The notes: generated by a model not told the origin, from the letters alone. Shown: positions 26,471 to 36,656, counted from the first letter of the stretch. The stretch: 64,000 bases of DNA from Salinispira pacifica (GCF_000507245.1 NC_023035.1:1279501-1343500), one strand, 5' to 3'. Made by a program: numbers and translations.

Positions 26471-28348
26471 ATGCAGAGTACATTTTCCGGAATTGAACTG
26501 GGCAAACGCTCACTGTTCGCCCACTCACGGGCATTGTCCACCGTTGGACATAATATGAGCAATGCCTCCACCGAGGGATACAGCAGACAGCGGGTACATT
26601 TTACCGCAACAGACCCCCTCTACCGGCCCCAGCTGAACCGGGCGGAAACTCCCGGGCAGATCGGGCAGGGTGTGGACATCGCCAGAATTGAACGGGTCCG
26701 GGATGAACTGCTGGAAGGCCGAATCGTGGCAAACGCCAACGGCGAAGGCTACTGGGAAACCCGGGACAGCTACATCCTTCAAATGGAGCAGATCTACAAT
26801 GAACCCGGCGACCTTTCCATCCGGGGACAGATGGACCGCTTCTGGGACAGCTGGGAGGAACTCTCCATATATCCGGATCAGATGGCGTCCCGCCAGGCGG
26901 TTCTGGAGAACGGTAAAGCCCTTGCGGAGGGCATTCAGCTGCGGAACCAGGGCCTTGAACAGATCCGTTCCATGCTCAATGACGATATCAACGTGACGGT
27001 GAACCAGGTGAATGATCTCAGCCGGGAAATCGCCTCCCTGAACCATGAGATTGTGAAGGTGAAGGCAGCCGGCGATGAACCCAATGACCTCATGGACCGC
27101 CGGGACCTTCTCATCGAAGAGCTGGGACAATTGATCGATGTGACCGTGGATTACCGGGATTCGGATGAGATCAACGTACACACTGCTGGTTTTCAGCTGG
27201 TTCAGGGCGATAAATTCAAGGAATTTGAACTCCAGTCCAATCCTCAGAATGAGGGAAATCCTGATGTGATCTGGGAGTACAACCAGGAACAGGCCCATTT
27301 CCGGGGAGGAAAGCTTGCCGCCCTGATTGAACTCAGAGACGTGGATGTCCGGGAGGAAATTCAGGGCCTGGACAACATGGCGGTGAATTTTGTGGATCTG
27401 GTGAATGAGGTTCACCGTGACGCCTACGGCATGAACGGCCGCACCGGTCTGAACTTTTTCGATCAACATCCCTTTGTAAACAATGTGAACGGCAATTTCG
27501 ATGCCGACGGCGACGGAGCTTTCGACTCAACCTATCTGTTCCGTGTAACCGGGAACAACAGCCTGGATCCCGAGCAGGAAATCGGTCTTGCCGGAACCAT
27601 CACCCTGAACGGCGCCCAGGGGCCCGTACAGGTCGATTATCAGTCTGAAGATACCGTCCGGGATGTGATCCTCCGGATTAACAACTCCGGGGCGGAGGTG
27701 GTTGCCAGACTTGACCGTGAGGGACGACTGAGTATGAAGGCCACACCTTCGGCCCAGATGAGCAATCCGGACTTTGTAATCCGTCAGATGGAGGATTCCG
27801 GCCAGTTTCTGGTGGGATATTCGGGAATTCTGCTGGAAAGCGGTGCCGACGGCGGGTATTCATCCGCCCAGGCAGATGCAGTTGCAGCCCTCCGGGGAGG
27901 AGCCTTGAGTTATGAGGTTTCCCCCCTTGGACATCCTTCGGCATGGATCGGGGTAAGTGACGAGGTTTCCAACGATCCTGCCAGCATCGCAACGGGATTC
28001 GGTGCCCAGGGCAGGCCCGGAGAAGTAGGTGACGGCCGTGCGGCGCTTGAAATTGCATCCATTCGGAACCAGCCGGTAATGGTTGGTCAGATCGACAGTT
28101 TTGACGACTATTTCGCAGATACCGCCGCATATATCGGACTCAAGGGGCAGGAGGCGGAAATCGCCCTGGAAACCCAGGAGCTGATCATGAAGGATCTGCG
28201 GGATACCCGGGCATCAATATCCGGAGTGAATATTGATGAAGAGTTGGCACAGATGATGAAATTTCAGCACGGATACAATGCCACTTCCAGGTTTATCAGC
28301 ACCTTCAACAGCATGCTGGATACAATTATCAACCGGATGGGAGTATAA
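26471..28348 (+). CDS. flgK: flagellar hook-associated protein 1
   Basis: 625 aa. The N-terminal flagellar rod-like motif (LFAHSRALSTVGHNMSNASTEGYSRQRV) and the C-terminal helix (QMMKFQHGYNATSRFISTFNSMLDTII) are typical of FlgK. It forms the first junction zone between hook and filament in the periplasmic flagellum. Leading member, after flgN, of the flgN-flgK-flgL-fliW-csrA series, all on the plus strand with short gaps. Confidence 0.95.
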   Translation: MQSTFSGIELGKRSLFAHSRALSTVGHNMSNASTEGYSRQRVHFTATDPLYRPQLNRAETPGQIGQGVDIARIERVRDELLEGRIVANANGEGYWETRDSYILQMEQIYNEPGDLSIRGQMDRFWDSWEELSIYPDQMASRQAVLENGKALAEGIQLRNQGLEQIRSMLNDDINVTVNQVNDLSREIASLNHEIVKVKAAGDEPNDLMDRRDLLIEELGQLIDVTVDYRDSDEINVHTAGFQLVQGDKFKEFELQSNPQNEGNPDVIWEYNQEQAHFRGGKLAALIELRDVDVREEIQGLDNMAVNFVDLVNEVHRDAYGMNGRTGLNFFDQHPFVNNVNGNFDADGDGAFDSTYLFRVTGNNSLDPEQEIGLAGTITLNGAQGPVQVDYQSEDTVRDVILRINNSGAEVVARLDREGRLSMKATPSAQMSNPDFVIRQMEDSGQFLVGYSGILLESGADGGYSSAQADAVAALRGGALSYEVSPLGHPSAWIGVSDEVSNDPASIATGFGAQGRPGEVGDGRAALEIASIRNQPVMVGQIDSFDDYFADTAAYIGLKGQEAEIALETQELIMKDLRDTRASISGVNIDEELAQMMKFQHGYNATSRFISTFNSMLDTIINRMGV

Positions 28349-28378
28349 CTCCTCCGGTACTAGCACAAGGATGTGAAT

Positions 28379-29623
28379 ATGCATAGAATCAGCACGAATT
28401 TACCCAACGATAATCTTCAGTTTCATACACGAAACCGACAGGTTCGAATGAATGAGGCGCAAAACCGCATGGCTGCCCAGACCCGCATTCTCAACCTTCG
28501 GGACGATCCAGCAGCCGCAGCTCACGCCACGCGGCAGCAGAGCTATCTTACCCGTCTTGAACGCTTCAGCGATAATATCGAAAACAGCATGGAGCATTAC
28601 CGTACTGCAGAAGGGCATATCCGCCACGGCGTGGATATTCTGCAGGAGATCCGGCAGATCGCGGTGATGGGCGGGAACGGCACCTATTCCAAGGACGATC
28701 TGTCCGCCATGGGACGTCAGGTGGATGAGCTTCTTCAGGAGTTTATCAGCAGTGCCAATGCACGTGACGGTGAGGGCAACAGCATCTTCTCGGGGGACCG
28801 GACCCAGAATCTGCCCTACCGGGTGGTGGAAGGCCGAATTCCCGGAATGGGAGGCACGGTGGTCACCGATGTGGAGTACATCGGAAATATCGGGCAGAGG
28901 AAAACCGAAGTTGCCGACGGTAAGTACATAGAACTGAACTTTCCGGGAAATCAGGTGTTCTGGGCGGAAAACCAGCAGCTCTATGCCGAGACAGATGCGC
29001 AGAACTATGTGGTTCAGGCGGACAGCGCCATCAATGTTAACGGTACAGAAATATCGCTTCGGGAAGGGGATAATGTTTATCAGGTGATATCCAAAATCAA
29101 CGATTCCGGAGCTGAGGTGAAGGCCCGGCTGGATCCGGTAAGCAATTCACTGGTAATGGAGACCACCACTCCCCGACAACTGTGGCTGGCTGATGAGAAC
29201 GGCAGCGTCCTCCAGGATCTGGGGATTCTCCAGGATGGAGACAGCCGGCCTCCCCAGAATATCTCCAGGGACGCCCGGCAGTTCGGCGGAAGCGCTTTTG
29301 ATGCCATTATCCGCCTCCGGGATAACCTGTACCAGGGCGATACCATCGATATCGGCGGCGACGGCTTGAGAAGCATCGATTCGGCTCTCAACAATATGCT
29401 CTCCAATCTGGGCAGCGTTGGGGCGAAGACCAGCAGAATGGAACTGGCCTTTAAACGCACCGAGAAGGAGATAGTTGACGTGAGTGACCGGGCCAGCCGT
29501 CTCACAGATATCGATCTCACCCAGGCAATCACCGAATTTGCAATGCTGGAACAGACCCACCAGGCCGCACTGTCAGTTGCGGCGGATGTAATGCAAACCA
29601 CATTATTGGATTTTCTGAGGTAG
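28379..29623 (+). CDS. flgL: flagellar hook-associated protein 3
   Basis: 414 aa from ATG 28379 (AAGGA seven bases upstream; a GTG lies at 28373). The N-terminal flagellin-like segment (RISTNLPNDNLQFHTRNRQVRMNEAQNRMA) and C-terminal coiled coil (AITEFAMLEQTHQAALSVAADVMQTTLLDFL) form the junction with FlaB. The middle region is an inserted variable domain. Four bases separate it from fliW. Confidence 0.93.
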   Translation: MHRISTNLPNDNLQFHTRNRQVRMNEAQNRMAAQTRILNLRDDPAAAAHATRQQSYLTRLERFSDNIENSMEHYRTAEGHIRHGVDILQEIRQIAVMGGNGTYSKDDLSAMGRQVDELLQEFISSANARDGEGNSIFSGDRTQNLPYRVVEGRIPGMGGTVVTDVEYIGNIGQRKTEVADGKYIELNFPGNQVFWAENQQLYAETDAQNYVVQADSAINVNGTEISLREGDNVYQVISKINDSGAEVKARLDPVSNSLVMETTTPRQLWLADENGSVLQDLGILQDGDSRPPQNISRDARQFGGSAFDAIIRLRDNLYQGDTIDIGGDGLRSIDSALNNMLSNLGSVGAKTSRMELAFKRTEKEIVDVSDRASRLTDIDLTQAITEFAMLEQTHQAALSVAADVMQTTLLDFLR

Positions 29624-29626
29624 TAT

Positions 29627-30109
29627 ATGACCATTGATTCACGGGCATTCGGCAGCATCGATGTGGACGACAAACAAATTATCAGTTTCCCCAAGGGAAT
29701 TCTCGGTTTTGAAGATCATCACGATTTTGCCCTTCTGGATGCTTCACAGGCTCCGTTTTACTGGCTCCAGTCACTGAGCAACGCCCAGACTGCGTTTGTG
29801 CTGATCTCTCCCGATGTGTTCCGGAAGGATTATGAACTGAGTGTGGTGAGTGCGGAGCTGGAGCTTCTGGAAATTGTGCAGAAGGATGACGGAGATCTGG
29901 TGTACCGGGGGAGCGACGAATCCGCCGAACTTCTGGTTCTCTCCATTGTAACCGTCACTGCGGATAAAAATCAGATGACTGCCAACCTCCAGGGGCCCAT
30001 AATCATCAATCCCCGGGACCGTTTGGGAATGCAGGGCATCCAGACCGATGCGAAGTGGAAAACCAAACACTTCATCCTCCAGGAGATGTCCCAAGGGGAG
30101 GGCGGCTGA
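29627..30109 (+). CDS. fliW: flagellar assembly factor FliW
   Basis: 160 aa. Signatures include [18 protein letters not shown] and [15 protein letters not shown]. FliW binds free flagellin or CsrA; when flagellin is used up, FliW is released and blocks CsrA, relieving translational repression of flagellin. The stop overlaps the csrA start (TGATG), so the two antagonists are translationally coupled. See the flaB leader elements at 38.3 and 39.7 kb. Confidence 0.95.
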   Translation: MTIDSRAFGSIDVDDKQIISFPKGILGFEDHHDFALLDASQAPFYWLQSLSNAQTAFVLISPDVFRKDYELSVVSAELELLEIVQKDDGDLVYRGSDESAELLVLSIVTVTADKNQMTANLQGPIIINPRDRLGMQGIQTDAKWKTKHFILQEMSQGEGG

Positions 30110-30339
30110 TGCTTGTACTCACCAGAAAAATCAACGAAGCGATCATGATCGGCGACGATATAGAAATTGCCGTGGTGGATATTAAAGGCGACCAGGTGAA
30201 ACTGGGGATCCGGGCACCCAGGTCGGTGAAGGTGTTCAGACACGAAGTGTACGAAGCGATCCAGGACGAAAACCGCAGAGCCGCCGAATCCTCCGGGGAC
30301 CTGCCATCTCTGGGGGACTTTCCTCCCAAGAAGGACTGA
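30109..30339 (+). CDS. csrA: CsrA, RNA-binding translational regulator
   Basis: 76 aa from ATG 30109; the longer frame reads into fliW. The core [20 protein letters not shown] and the RNA-contact strand [17 protein letters not shown] are intact. The dimer binds GGA motifs in hairpin loops and at Shine-Dalgarno sites. In B. subtilis and Borrelia CsrA controls flagellin translation. An 18-residue polar tail extends beyond the core. Candidate targets and a candidate sponge RNA are in this window. Confidence 0.97.
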   Translation: MLVLTRKINEAIMIGDDIEIAVVDIKGDQVKLGIRAPRSVKVFRHEVYEAIQDENRRAAESSGDLPSLGDFPPKKD

Positions 30340-30453
30340 GCACAGCCGGGCCGGGGTCCGGGAACGGAACGGCGGGCATCCTGATCAGCGGCGCCGGCCA
30401 CGTGCCCGATGTATGCAGCCGGACCATTCAGCCGGGCCTGGCGCCCGGAGCTG

Positions 30454-31311
30454 TCATCTGTGAATTTCCGCCTCGCTGGAGCGCAGATATTCCGGCCCCA
30501 GGGATTCAGGATCCCGAATCCCCGAAGCGAGGGCCAGACGCCCAAGCTCATCCATGCTGCTCACCCATTCATCAAAGGGAAGAACATGGAGAATAGCCCC
30601 GGAAGATCCCACCTCCGGGCTGTTCAGCGCTGCGGCCAGTGAGGCCCCGTGGGGGCCCCCAAGAATGATCGGCACAGATACCGGTTCCGGTGATGACTCA
30701 CGCTTCCCGCCTGTATTCAGAGAAGGTTCGTTGTGCCGCAGCTCATTCAGCCGGATGCCCACTTCCCCCGGCAGCAGGTCCGCTGCCTTCACCACTGTCC
30801 GATCTTTCAGATAATCCAGAATCTCCCGGTAGTTGTTCCCGTGGGGTTCGGGAATCGGTTGAGAGCTGTGAAAGTTCCATGCAGCGCAATAATATCGGGA
30901 TTTTCGGGCATCAATTGCAGCGGTGAGCATGGCTCGGCTGTGCCGGTACTTCCAGGCGATGGCATCCAAAGCGGAGATGCTTATGAGGGGGATGTTCAGG
31001 GCGGATGACAGGCCTTTCATTGCCGCCATGGCAATTCTCAGGCCGGTAAAACTTCCCGGTCCCCGGCCGGTGATCAGACCGTCCAGCTCTCCAGGGGATA
31101 TTCCTCCGAGGGAGAGCAGCTTTTCAATTTCCGGCATCATCCCTTCAACATGCCGCAGCCCCGCATCCAGAACCCGTATGTGCCTGATGCGTCCGCGGCT
31201 GCCGGGCATGCTCAGGCAGAGCTGGAGATATTCGGTTCCTGCATCCAGGCTGAGAAAGGCTCCGCCGTCTTCAGTTTCGGATGAAATGGATTGGTTGTTC
31301 TTCCTGGCCAT
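30454..31311 (-). CDS. tsaB: TsaB, tRNA t6A biosynthesis subunit
   Basis: 285 aa from ATG 31311 with AAGGAAGG upstream. The ASKHA-fold motifs are visible (FLSLDAGTEYLQLCL, ITGRGPGSFTGLRIA). TsaB supports TsaD in making threonylcarbamoyladenosine at tRNA position 37. It follows tsaE on the same strand. The C-terminal part after residue 200 is longer than in short homologues. Confidence 0.93.
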   Translation of the reverse strand: MARKNNQSISSETEDGGAFLSLDAGTEYLQLCLSMPGSRGRIRHIRVLDAGLRHVEGMMPEIEKLLSLGGISPGELDGLITGRGPGSFTGLRIAMAAMKGLSSALNIPLISISALDAIAWKYRHSRAMLTAAIDARKSRYYCAAWNFHSSQPIPEPHGNNYREILDYLKDRTVVKAADLLPGEVGIRLNELRHNEPSLNTGGKRESSPEPVSVPIILGGPHGASLAAALNSPEVGSSGAILHVLPFDEWVSSMDELGRLALASGIRDPESLGPEYLRSSEAEIHR

Positions 31312-31352
31312 GGTTCCTTCCTTGCTCTTTGAGTCCACCGGGAGTTCCTGTT

Positions 31353-31937
31353 TCAGTCCGCAGAGGTTCCGGGATTTTCACCCCCGGGTTTCCGGCTCAG
31401 CTGCTTTTCCAGCAGCTCCATGCGCTGCGTTGATGCTGATATTCGGATTGTTCTGCGTTCCGGGCCGTCGATTTGGATACGAATCCGAATGCAATCCGGC
31501 GGGAGAATGTCCTCGGCCCGGTCCGGCCATTCGATGAGAGTTACCCCGGATCCGGACCACAGTTCCTCGGCACCTGTTTCGATTACATCATCGCTGTCGC
31601 TGAGACGATAAAGATCCATATGATACAACGGCGGCTCATGGTCATATTCCTGAATGATCGGAAAGGTCGGGCTGGTCACCGGCTGCTGAATGCCCAGTCC
31701 TTCTGCAAAACCTCTGCTGAAGAGGGTTTTTCCTGCACCAAGACCGCCTTCCAGGGCATATATATCTCCGGGGAGAGCCCGGGAGCCCATGAAGGACGCC
31801 AGCTCCAGACTCTCTTCCGGTGAATTGCTGGAGAATTCCCATGCAGAACGGGAGATACGTTTGAACTTCTGTTCCCATGGATCTGACGTGAGCCCTTCAT
31901 TCTGTAATTCTGATCTGTTATTCATGTTACGCTGCAC
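31353..31937 (-). CDS. tsaE: TsaE, tRNA t6A biosynthesis ATPase
   Basis: 194 aa (GTG at 31937; ATG at 31925 is an alternative). The P-loop GGLGAGKT and the family motif SPTFPIIQEYD, then YHMDLYRL, are clear. It hydrolyses ATP to cycle the TsaBDE complex. The N-terminus is about 30 residues longer than in short homologues. It lies 41 bases upstream of tsaB. Confidence 0.94.
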   Translation of the reverse strand: MQRNMNNRSELQNEGLTSDPWEQKFKRISRSAWEFSSNSPEESLELASFMGSRALPGDIYALEGGLGAGKTLFSRGFAEGLGIQQPVTSPTFPIIQEYDHEPPLYHMDLYRLSDSDDVIETGAEELWSGSGVTLIEWPDRAEDILPPDCIRIRIQIDGPERRTIRISASTQRMELLEKQLSRKPGGENPGTSAD

Positions 31938-31963
31938 GGCCGCATTGTATCCCAGGGATGGAA

Positions 31964-32326
31964 TCAGGGCAATCTGCCGCTCTTGTCCAACGTTGTGATA
32001 TGGTTTTTTAATTCCCGGATAACCGGTATGAGAGGGTACTCGATGTTGTCAAGAAACTGAACGCGAATGTTCTTGCTGCCAAGGGGGGTGAGTTCCAGGG
32101 AGAACTCAATTTTACAGCTCATGGTACTGCCGTTTTTCCTCAGATCCAGCACCGCATCCCCATGATATTCCTGCCGATAGGATATCAACATATGTTTCTT
32201 GGTAATATTTTGAATTGCATTCACCATGTAAGTACCCGCTTCATATACGTATTCAATACTAAAACATTCAGTTGCCGGGGTAAAGCTACTCTTCGAAAAA
32301 TCCGTACACATAGCTCTGGATTTCAT
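31964..32326 (-). CDS. small conserved-looking protein, unknown
   Basis: Up to 120 aa; it overlaps the end of the PilZ gene by about 40 bases, and an ATG at 32314 is an alternative start. The sequence reads as a compact alpha/beta domain (AVLDLRKNGSTMSCKIEFSLELTP, NIEYPLIPVIRELKNHI), loosely like small SRPBCC or YbaY-type folds, but I cannot assign it. It lies between the PilZ gene and tsaE on one strand. Confidence 0.55.
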   Translation of the reverse strand: MKSRAMCTDFSKSSFTPATECFSIEYVYEAGTYMVNAIQNITKKHMLISYRQEYHGDAVLDLRKNGSTMSCKIEFSLELTPLGSKNIRVQFLDNIEYPLIPVIRELKNHITTLDKSGRLP

Positions 32327-33362
32327 TCAGATGCTGCATACTTACCCGGGTAAATGCCACATGCATGAGACCGCCGAAGGGTTTGGTGGGTTCAACACTC
32401 CGCACCTTGCCGAATACGGAGATATCCTCACCGCTGGCGAAATCGAAGCGGATCTTCAGCAGCGCACCTTTCCGCATGGGATTCCGGCTGTACAGAGCGC
32501 ACCCGCCCCGGCTGATATCTTCAATCTGTCCCAGGAACCTGCGGTTCTTGTTCACAACTGCACGGCGGCGGGCTTTTTTGCCCTTCCCCTCGGTGATTAC
32601 TTCAACAGGCTGAAAATAGGCCGGCCGGTTAAACTCCCGTCTGGGAGATTTTCTCAGCTGGTTCTGTTCAACCTTGTCGCTGTGATCCACAAGCATATTA
32701 TCGATGCCGTCAACTTTCCGGTACTCCCTGAGCTTGGTGAGAAATACATACACCTTCCCGCTGTCCCGGATGAAGCGCACCTTGAGGGTTGCACCGGGGC
32801 GGTACTTCATGGGAGATCCGTCTGCGCTTACGGGGGTTTCGATGGCCAGATGATTTTCCAGGTTACCGGTTACCTGAGACTGGGCGGGAGGCAGGGTTTT
32901 GGAATAAACGGTCACATCCTGCCCGAGTTTCAGGTTCTTGGTATGTCCGTATCGTTTTACCTGATCCGCACCCCGGGAAATTCTTCTCTTAATTTCAAAA
33001 ATTTCGTTGATGACACGGTTCCGTTCCCCCCGGGACATGTTCGCATCTTCCACGTCGGAGATGACGTTCTGAAGGATTTTATTCAGATAGCCGGGGCTTT
33101 GGTACAGACGTTGGGGGTTGGCGATATTATTGTCTTTCACCGCCTTTTGCAGGAGCTGAATATGATGACTTTCCAGTCCCAGGTTTTTCCCGGTTTTTTT
33201 AAAACTCCCTTTATTATAGCTGCTGCGTCTGCTGCCGCCTCCGCCTCCGCCCCTGCGTGCACTCAATATCATCAGCAGGACGAGAGCTCCGAATATAATC
33301 GCCGAAATGATCGCCGAGGTGTTATCGGCCTTTGCAATAAACTGCAGCAGCATGGGATTCAT
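32286..33362 (-). CDS. PilZ-domain c-di-GMP receptor, membrane-anchored
   Basis: 358 aa; the ATG overlaps the stop of the upstream gene (TGATG). An N-terminal membrane segment (AIISAIIFGALVLLMILSA) is followed by a Gly/Arg/Ser linker. The middle holds a flagellar-brake-like N domain. The C-terminal PilZ domain (about 235-350) has RREFNR (RxxxR) and DISRGGC (DxSxxG), the two c-di-GMP-binding motifs. It is the second of three genes between fliD and tsaE and may tie c-di-GMP to motility; the link is inferred from position. Confidence 0.85.
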   Translation of the reverse strand: MNPMLLQFIAKADNTSAIISAIIFGALVLLMILSARRGGGGGGSRRSSYNKGSFKKTGKNLGLESHHIQLLQKAVKDNNIANPQRLYQSPGYLNKILQNVISDVEDANMSRGERNRVINEIFEIKRRISRGADQVKRYGHTKNLKLGQDVTVYSKTLPPAQSQVTGNLENHLAIETPVSADGSPMKYRPGATLKVRFIRDSGKVYVFLTKLREYRKVDGIDNMLVDHSDKVEQNQLRKSPRREFNRPAYFQPVEVITEGKGKKARRRAVVNKNRRFLGQIEDISRGGCALYSRNPMRKGALLKIRFDFASGEDISVFGKVRSVEPTKPFGGLMHVAFTRVSMQHLNEIQSYVYGFFEE

Positions 33363-34261
33363 CAGGCCTCCGCGTGTACGCCCTGTGCAGCGTCGATTAA
33401 AGATTCCAGAAGTTCCTGCAGGTCATATTCCAGCAGGTCCGCCAGCATCACCGTATCCTCCGCGGATATTGCCTGGTTCATCTCCCCGATAATCTCGCTG
33501 AGCTTCTGCAGATCCCGGTGAACTTCATCATGCCGGATTTCAGGTTCATCAATGCTGAGAATATTCATTATTCTGATAAATTTGGCGGCGGTCTCGGAGA
33601 TTCTGAACATCAAGCCGTAGGCTTCCCGTTCCCGTCCGGTCTGCAGGGCCACTCCTGCTTCTTCCAGGCCGGGCACAATGTTTTTCAGCAGGGTGATGGC
33701 GGTGTTCAGTTCCTTACCCGGCTTATTCAGTTCCTGCAGTCTGTCAAGGAGGATAATGCGCAAATCCTTCAACCGGTTATGGAATTCATTCAGGGCTGCT
33801 TCATCGCCGGGTGCGGACTCAACCGCAGCTTTGGCATTTTCAAGACGTTTAAAATCGTTGACAAAACTTTCTTCTTCAAGGCGGAGGACCGATGGCAATG
33901 CGCTTCGAACATGGGTGTATTCGGAAAAGGCCTTTGTGAACATCCCGCTGTCTCCGCCGTTCTGAAGGCTGTTAAGGGTTTGGATAAGCAGATTGATATA
34001 ATCCAGAATGACCATCAGCTGCTGCTGTCTCAGCTGGTTCAAATTGCCTGCACGAAGATGAAACTCGCCGATGCTTTCAAGTCCCCTTCCTGACCAGCCG
34101 GACTGATCCACAATGTCCGCAGTTTCATCGTCCAGTTCCAGTGAAAGAGGGTAGAGTCCTCCCTGGGACAGCCATTCCTGAAGAGACGTGAAGATTTCGC
34201 CCAGGGTTGATTCCTTTTCCAGAGTAATATCCATTTCTTCATTGTTGATAATAATCTTCAC
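33362..34261 (-). CDS. helical cytoplasmic protein of the fliD-PilZ interval, unknown
   Basis: 299 aa, ATG 34261 with CTGGAGGAAT upstream. The first 60 residues look like a small ubiquitin/YukD-like strand domain (MKIIINNEEMDITLEKESTL); the rest is helical (LNTAITLLKNIVPGLEEAG, VHRDLQKLSEIIGEMNQAIS). I do not recognise a named family. It is translationally coupled to the PilZ gene downstream and follows fliD, so a flagellar or c-di-GMP role is plausible. Confidence 0.7.
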   Translation of the reverse strand: MKIIINNEEMDITLEKESTLGEIFTSLQEWLSQGGLYPLSLELDDETADIVDQSGWSGRGLESIGEFHLRAGNLNQLRQQQLMVILDYINLLIQTLNSLQNGGDSGMFTKAFSEYTHVRSALPSVLRLEEESFVNDFKRLENAKAAVESAPGDEAALNEFHNRLKDLRIILLDRLQELNKPGKELNTAITLLKNIVPGLEEAGVALQTGREREAYGLMFRISETAAKFIRIMNILSIDEPEIRHDEVHRDLQKLSEIIGEMNQAISAEDTVMLADLLEYDLQELLESLIDAAQGVHAEA

Positions 34262-34482
34262 GATTCCTCCAGTTTACTCTGATTATCGGAGTATTATGCC
34301 ATGTATTGAGGTAAAATGGAACGCCGGAGTACGTGCTTTTCCAGCCGTGTGATGAAAGGGGTGGTTGAAAGAAATAAAATGAGCAGTTCAATGGGACCCG
34401 CCGCCCATGAACAATGGAAAGCGGCAGCTTCTTCAGGCATGAATATGCCCGGATCGTTGTTCAGCCCTGTTACTATGCCATG

Positions 34483-36501
34483 CTATTCAGACCTGTTGTT
34501 CAGATTTTCCAGCCCCTGGCGCTGGCTTTCAAGGCTGTTGATGGCCGACTCCATGGTTCCGAACTGGCGGCGCATTTCAGCCTCGTAATCCTCCAGGTAT
34601 TCTTCGTAGTCTCTGATTTCATCGTTGGTGGAACTGATGAGGGTGTCGTAGCGGGAAGTCCGGTTGGCGATAATTCCGCCGATCTCAACAAAGGGTCTCA
34701 CCAGGGTATCCATTTCGTAGGCAACCCCCTGGTCGGTGAGCAGATCTCCGTCACTGTCCCGTCCGAACAGTTCCTTGGCTGCCTGAAAATGGCTTGCCAG
34801 CGCCTGATCCAAAACATCTTCGTTAATCTCAAGGTATCCCCGCAGTCTGCTGGCGTTCACTCCGCCCCCGCCACCCCGGGATGCGTTGGTGCTGATCCCC
34901 ATTTGAGCCAGCAGGGCGAGATCCCGTCCCGCCCGGGTGTCGTAGCTGCTCATGGTAATGGACTGGAGCCTGCTTTTCAGGGTATTCAGGGTGCTGTCGC
35001 CCTGAAACATTCCCAGGCGCTCGGTGTACTTCTCCCGTTCCTCCTCGGTGAAATATTCGATCTCATCAATGATTTCGGGAGTGTTCCGGGTAAGGATGTT
35101 TACGTCCCGGATAATCTGGTTATAACTGGCAACCCATTCTATGAGGCCTTCCTTGACCAGCTCTCTGTCCGGTTCCACTCTCAGTTCCACTTCCTCCGGC
35201 GAATCCCGCCGCAGTTCCATGGTGACCCCGGGAATAACATCGTCAATGGTATTGCTCTGACGCTCAATGGTGATCCCGTCCACTTCCAGGATGGCATCCC
35301 TGGCATTTGCAACTGAGTTTTTCGGACGCAGATCTCCCCGGGCAGAGGGATCTATCACCTGGATATTCCTGATGGAAAGGTCCTTCAGTGTGTTCGGATT
35401 GCTGATGTTTAAAGCGTCCAGCCGGGAGGTGTAGTCGGATAAGGGCACTTCCACGGTGATAAATTCCGCGCTTTCACGCACCTCAGGGAGGGGTATGGTC
35501 TGATTTCTGTTCCGGGCGAATATGAGCTGATTATCTTCCACTATCTCCTGGGGTTTGGGATCCGGAGGTTCGGGCAGATCGATGCTGCTGGGCAGATCCG
35601 GCAGGCTGGCATCCCTCAGACTCACCGATCCGGTTTCCGGGCTTCCGGGGCCTGAGGGTGCTGTGGGCTCGGATTGGCGGTATGATTCATTGGTTGCCAG
35701 CTTTACCTCGTATTGGAGAATCATTCCCGATTTCACGTTCACCGCTTCGGGGAAGGGGAGGGACAGGTCCGCTCCCGGACCGATCTGGAGTACTTCACCG
35801 TTTCTGCTCAGGGGGAGGTTGTCCAGATCTTTGGTCCACTGTTCAACCCTGGTTTCACTCATATCGATGGATGCGCTGGTATCCCGGGCACGTTCAACCC
35901 ATCCCAGCTCGAGCGCCAGTTCCCGGGCATCATCTTCGAATCCCAGGGGATTCTCGCTTCCTTCTTTCAGGGCTTCAATAAGAATTACCTGGCTTCCGGG
36001 GCGGTTGTTTACCACCGAACTGCGCAGCAATTCAGGGTCGCGGCGATTCAGAGCATCTGAAAATTCCCGCAGACTGCCCCCCCGGAACCGCAGGCGTACC
36101 GAATCATCGCCTACGGTAAAATTATATATTCCCTGATCCACTTCCAGCTCACGACTCAGATCATCTGAAATAAAGCGATCCGACCTGGCCACCTGAATCA
36201 CCTTTACATCGGTGGTTCCCTCCACTGCTTCACGGGTGGCCTGGGCTGTAAGTACAGACTCGTTGCTGGAAACGGCGTTCCGTTCGTTAAAGGGGTTTTC
36301 AAAACTGAAGAGACTCCGGGCGCTTTCACGAAGGTTGTTCAGACCCAGGTTTACTTCCTGCCAGACCTTCTTTTCGGTCTGATACGTTTGCAGTTCGGAT
36401 TCCATCCGGTCCAGACGGGTGCTTTCCGCCTCTACCAGTTCCTTCACCATGCTTTCTGTATTAAACCGGCTGGAAACACCGGGAATTGAAATATCAGACA
36501 T
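34483..36501 (-). CDS. fliD: flagellar filament cap protein
   Basis: 672 aa. N-terminal FliD_N (ISIPGVSSRFNTESMVKELVEAE) and C-terminal coiled coil (LISSTNDEIRDYEEYLEDYEAEMRRQFGTMESAINSL) are typical. It caps the filament and folds exported FlaB subunits. A proline-rich segment near residues 280-325 (PSGPGSPETG, LPEPPDPKPQ) looks like an insert. The Shine-Dalgarno (ACAGGAAATAAG) itself carries a GGA that CsrA could contact. A FliA-like promoter lies 128 bases upstream of the ATG. Confidence 0.95.
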   Translation of the reverse strand: MSDISIPGVSSRFNTESMVKELVEAESTRLDRMESELQTYQTEKKVWQEVNLGLNNLRESARSLFSFENPFNERNAVSSNESVLTAQATREAVEGTTDVKVIQVARSDRFISDDLSRELEVDQGIYNFTVGDDSVRLRFRGGSLREFSDALNRRDPELLRSSVVNNRPGSQVILIEALKEGSENPLGFEDDARELALELGWVERARDTSASIDMSETRVEQWTKDLDNLPLSRNGEVLQIGPGADLSLPFPEAVNVKSGMILQYEVKLATNESYRQSEPTAPSGPGSPETGSVSLRDASLPDLPSSIDLPEPPDPKPQEIVEDNQLIFARNRNQTIPLPEVRESAEFITVEVPLSDYTSRLDALNISNPNTLKDLSIRNIQVIDPSARGDLRPKNSVANARDAILEVDGITIERQSNTIDDVIPGVTMELRRDSPEEVELRVEPDRELVKEGLIEWVASYNQIIRDVNILTRNTPEIIDEIEYFTEEEREKYTERLGMFQGDSTLNTLKSRLQSITMSSYDTRAGRDLALLAQMGISTNASRGGGGGVNASRLRGYLEINEDVLDQALASHFQAAKELFGRDSDGDLLTDQGVAYEMDTLVRPFVEIGGIIANRTSRYDTLISSTNDEIRDYEEYLEDYEAEMRRQFGTMESAINSLESQRQGLENLNNRSE

Positions 36502-36628
36502 CTTCTTATTTCCTGTATACAGCCCGAAAAAGGGACTGCAGATTCTTTTTAAATTTCGTCATAAACCGCTCCGGGGTAAAGGTGCTTTTCACATCCTCTC
36601 AAAAGCAGTATATCGTTTATCCGGGAAA

Positions 36629-36656
36629 ATATCGGGGAATACATAATCAAAAGTTA
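36629..36656 (-). promoter_or_regulatory. candidate FliA (sigma-28) promoter of fliD
   Basis: Minus strand TAACTTTT (36656-36649), 12 bases, CCCGATAT (36636-36629). The consensus is TAAAGTTT-N11-GCCGATAA, so six of eight bases match in each half with one base longer spacing. The 36502-36819 gap otherwise holds only the leader and a 28-codon plus-strand frame (36764-36850). Confidence 0.5.

Noticed and set aside
34262-34482. A 48-codon minus-strand frame between fliD and the next gene, where fliS is often found
   Set aside because: No ribosome-binding site, and the peptide has no FliS pattern (no ASPxxLxxMLYDG-like block). Treated as non-coding.
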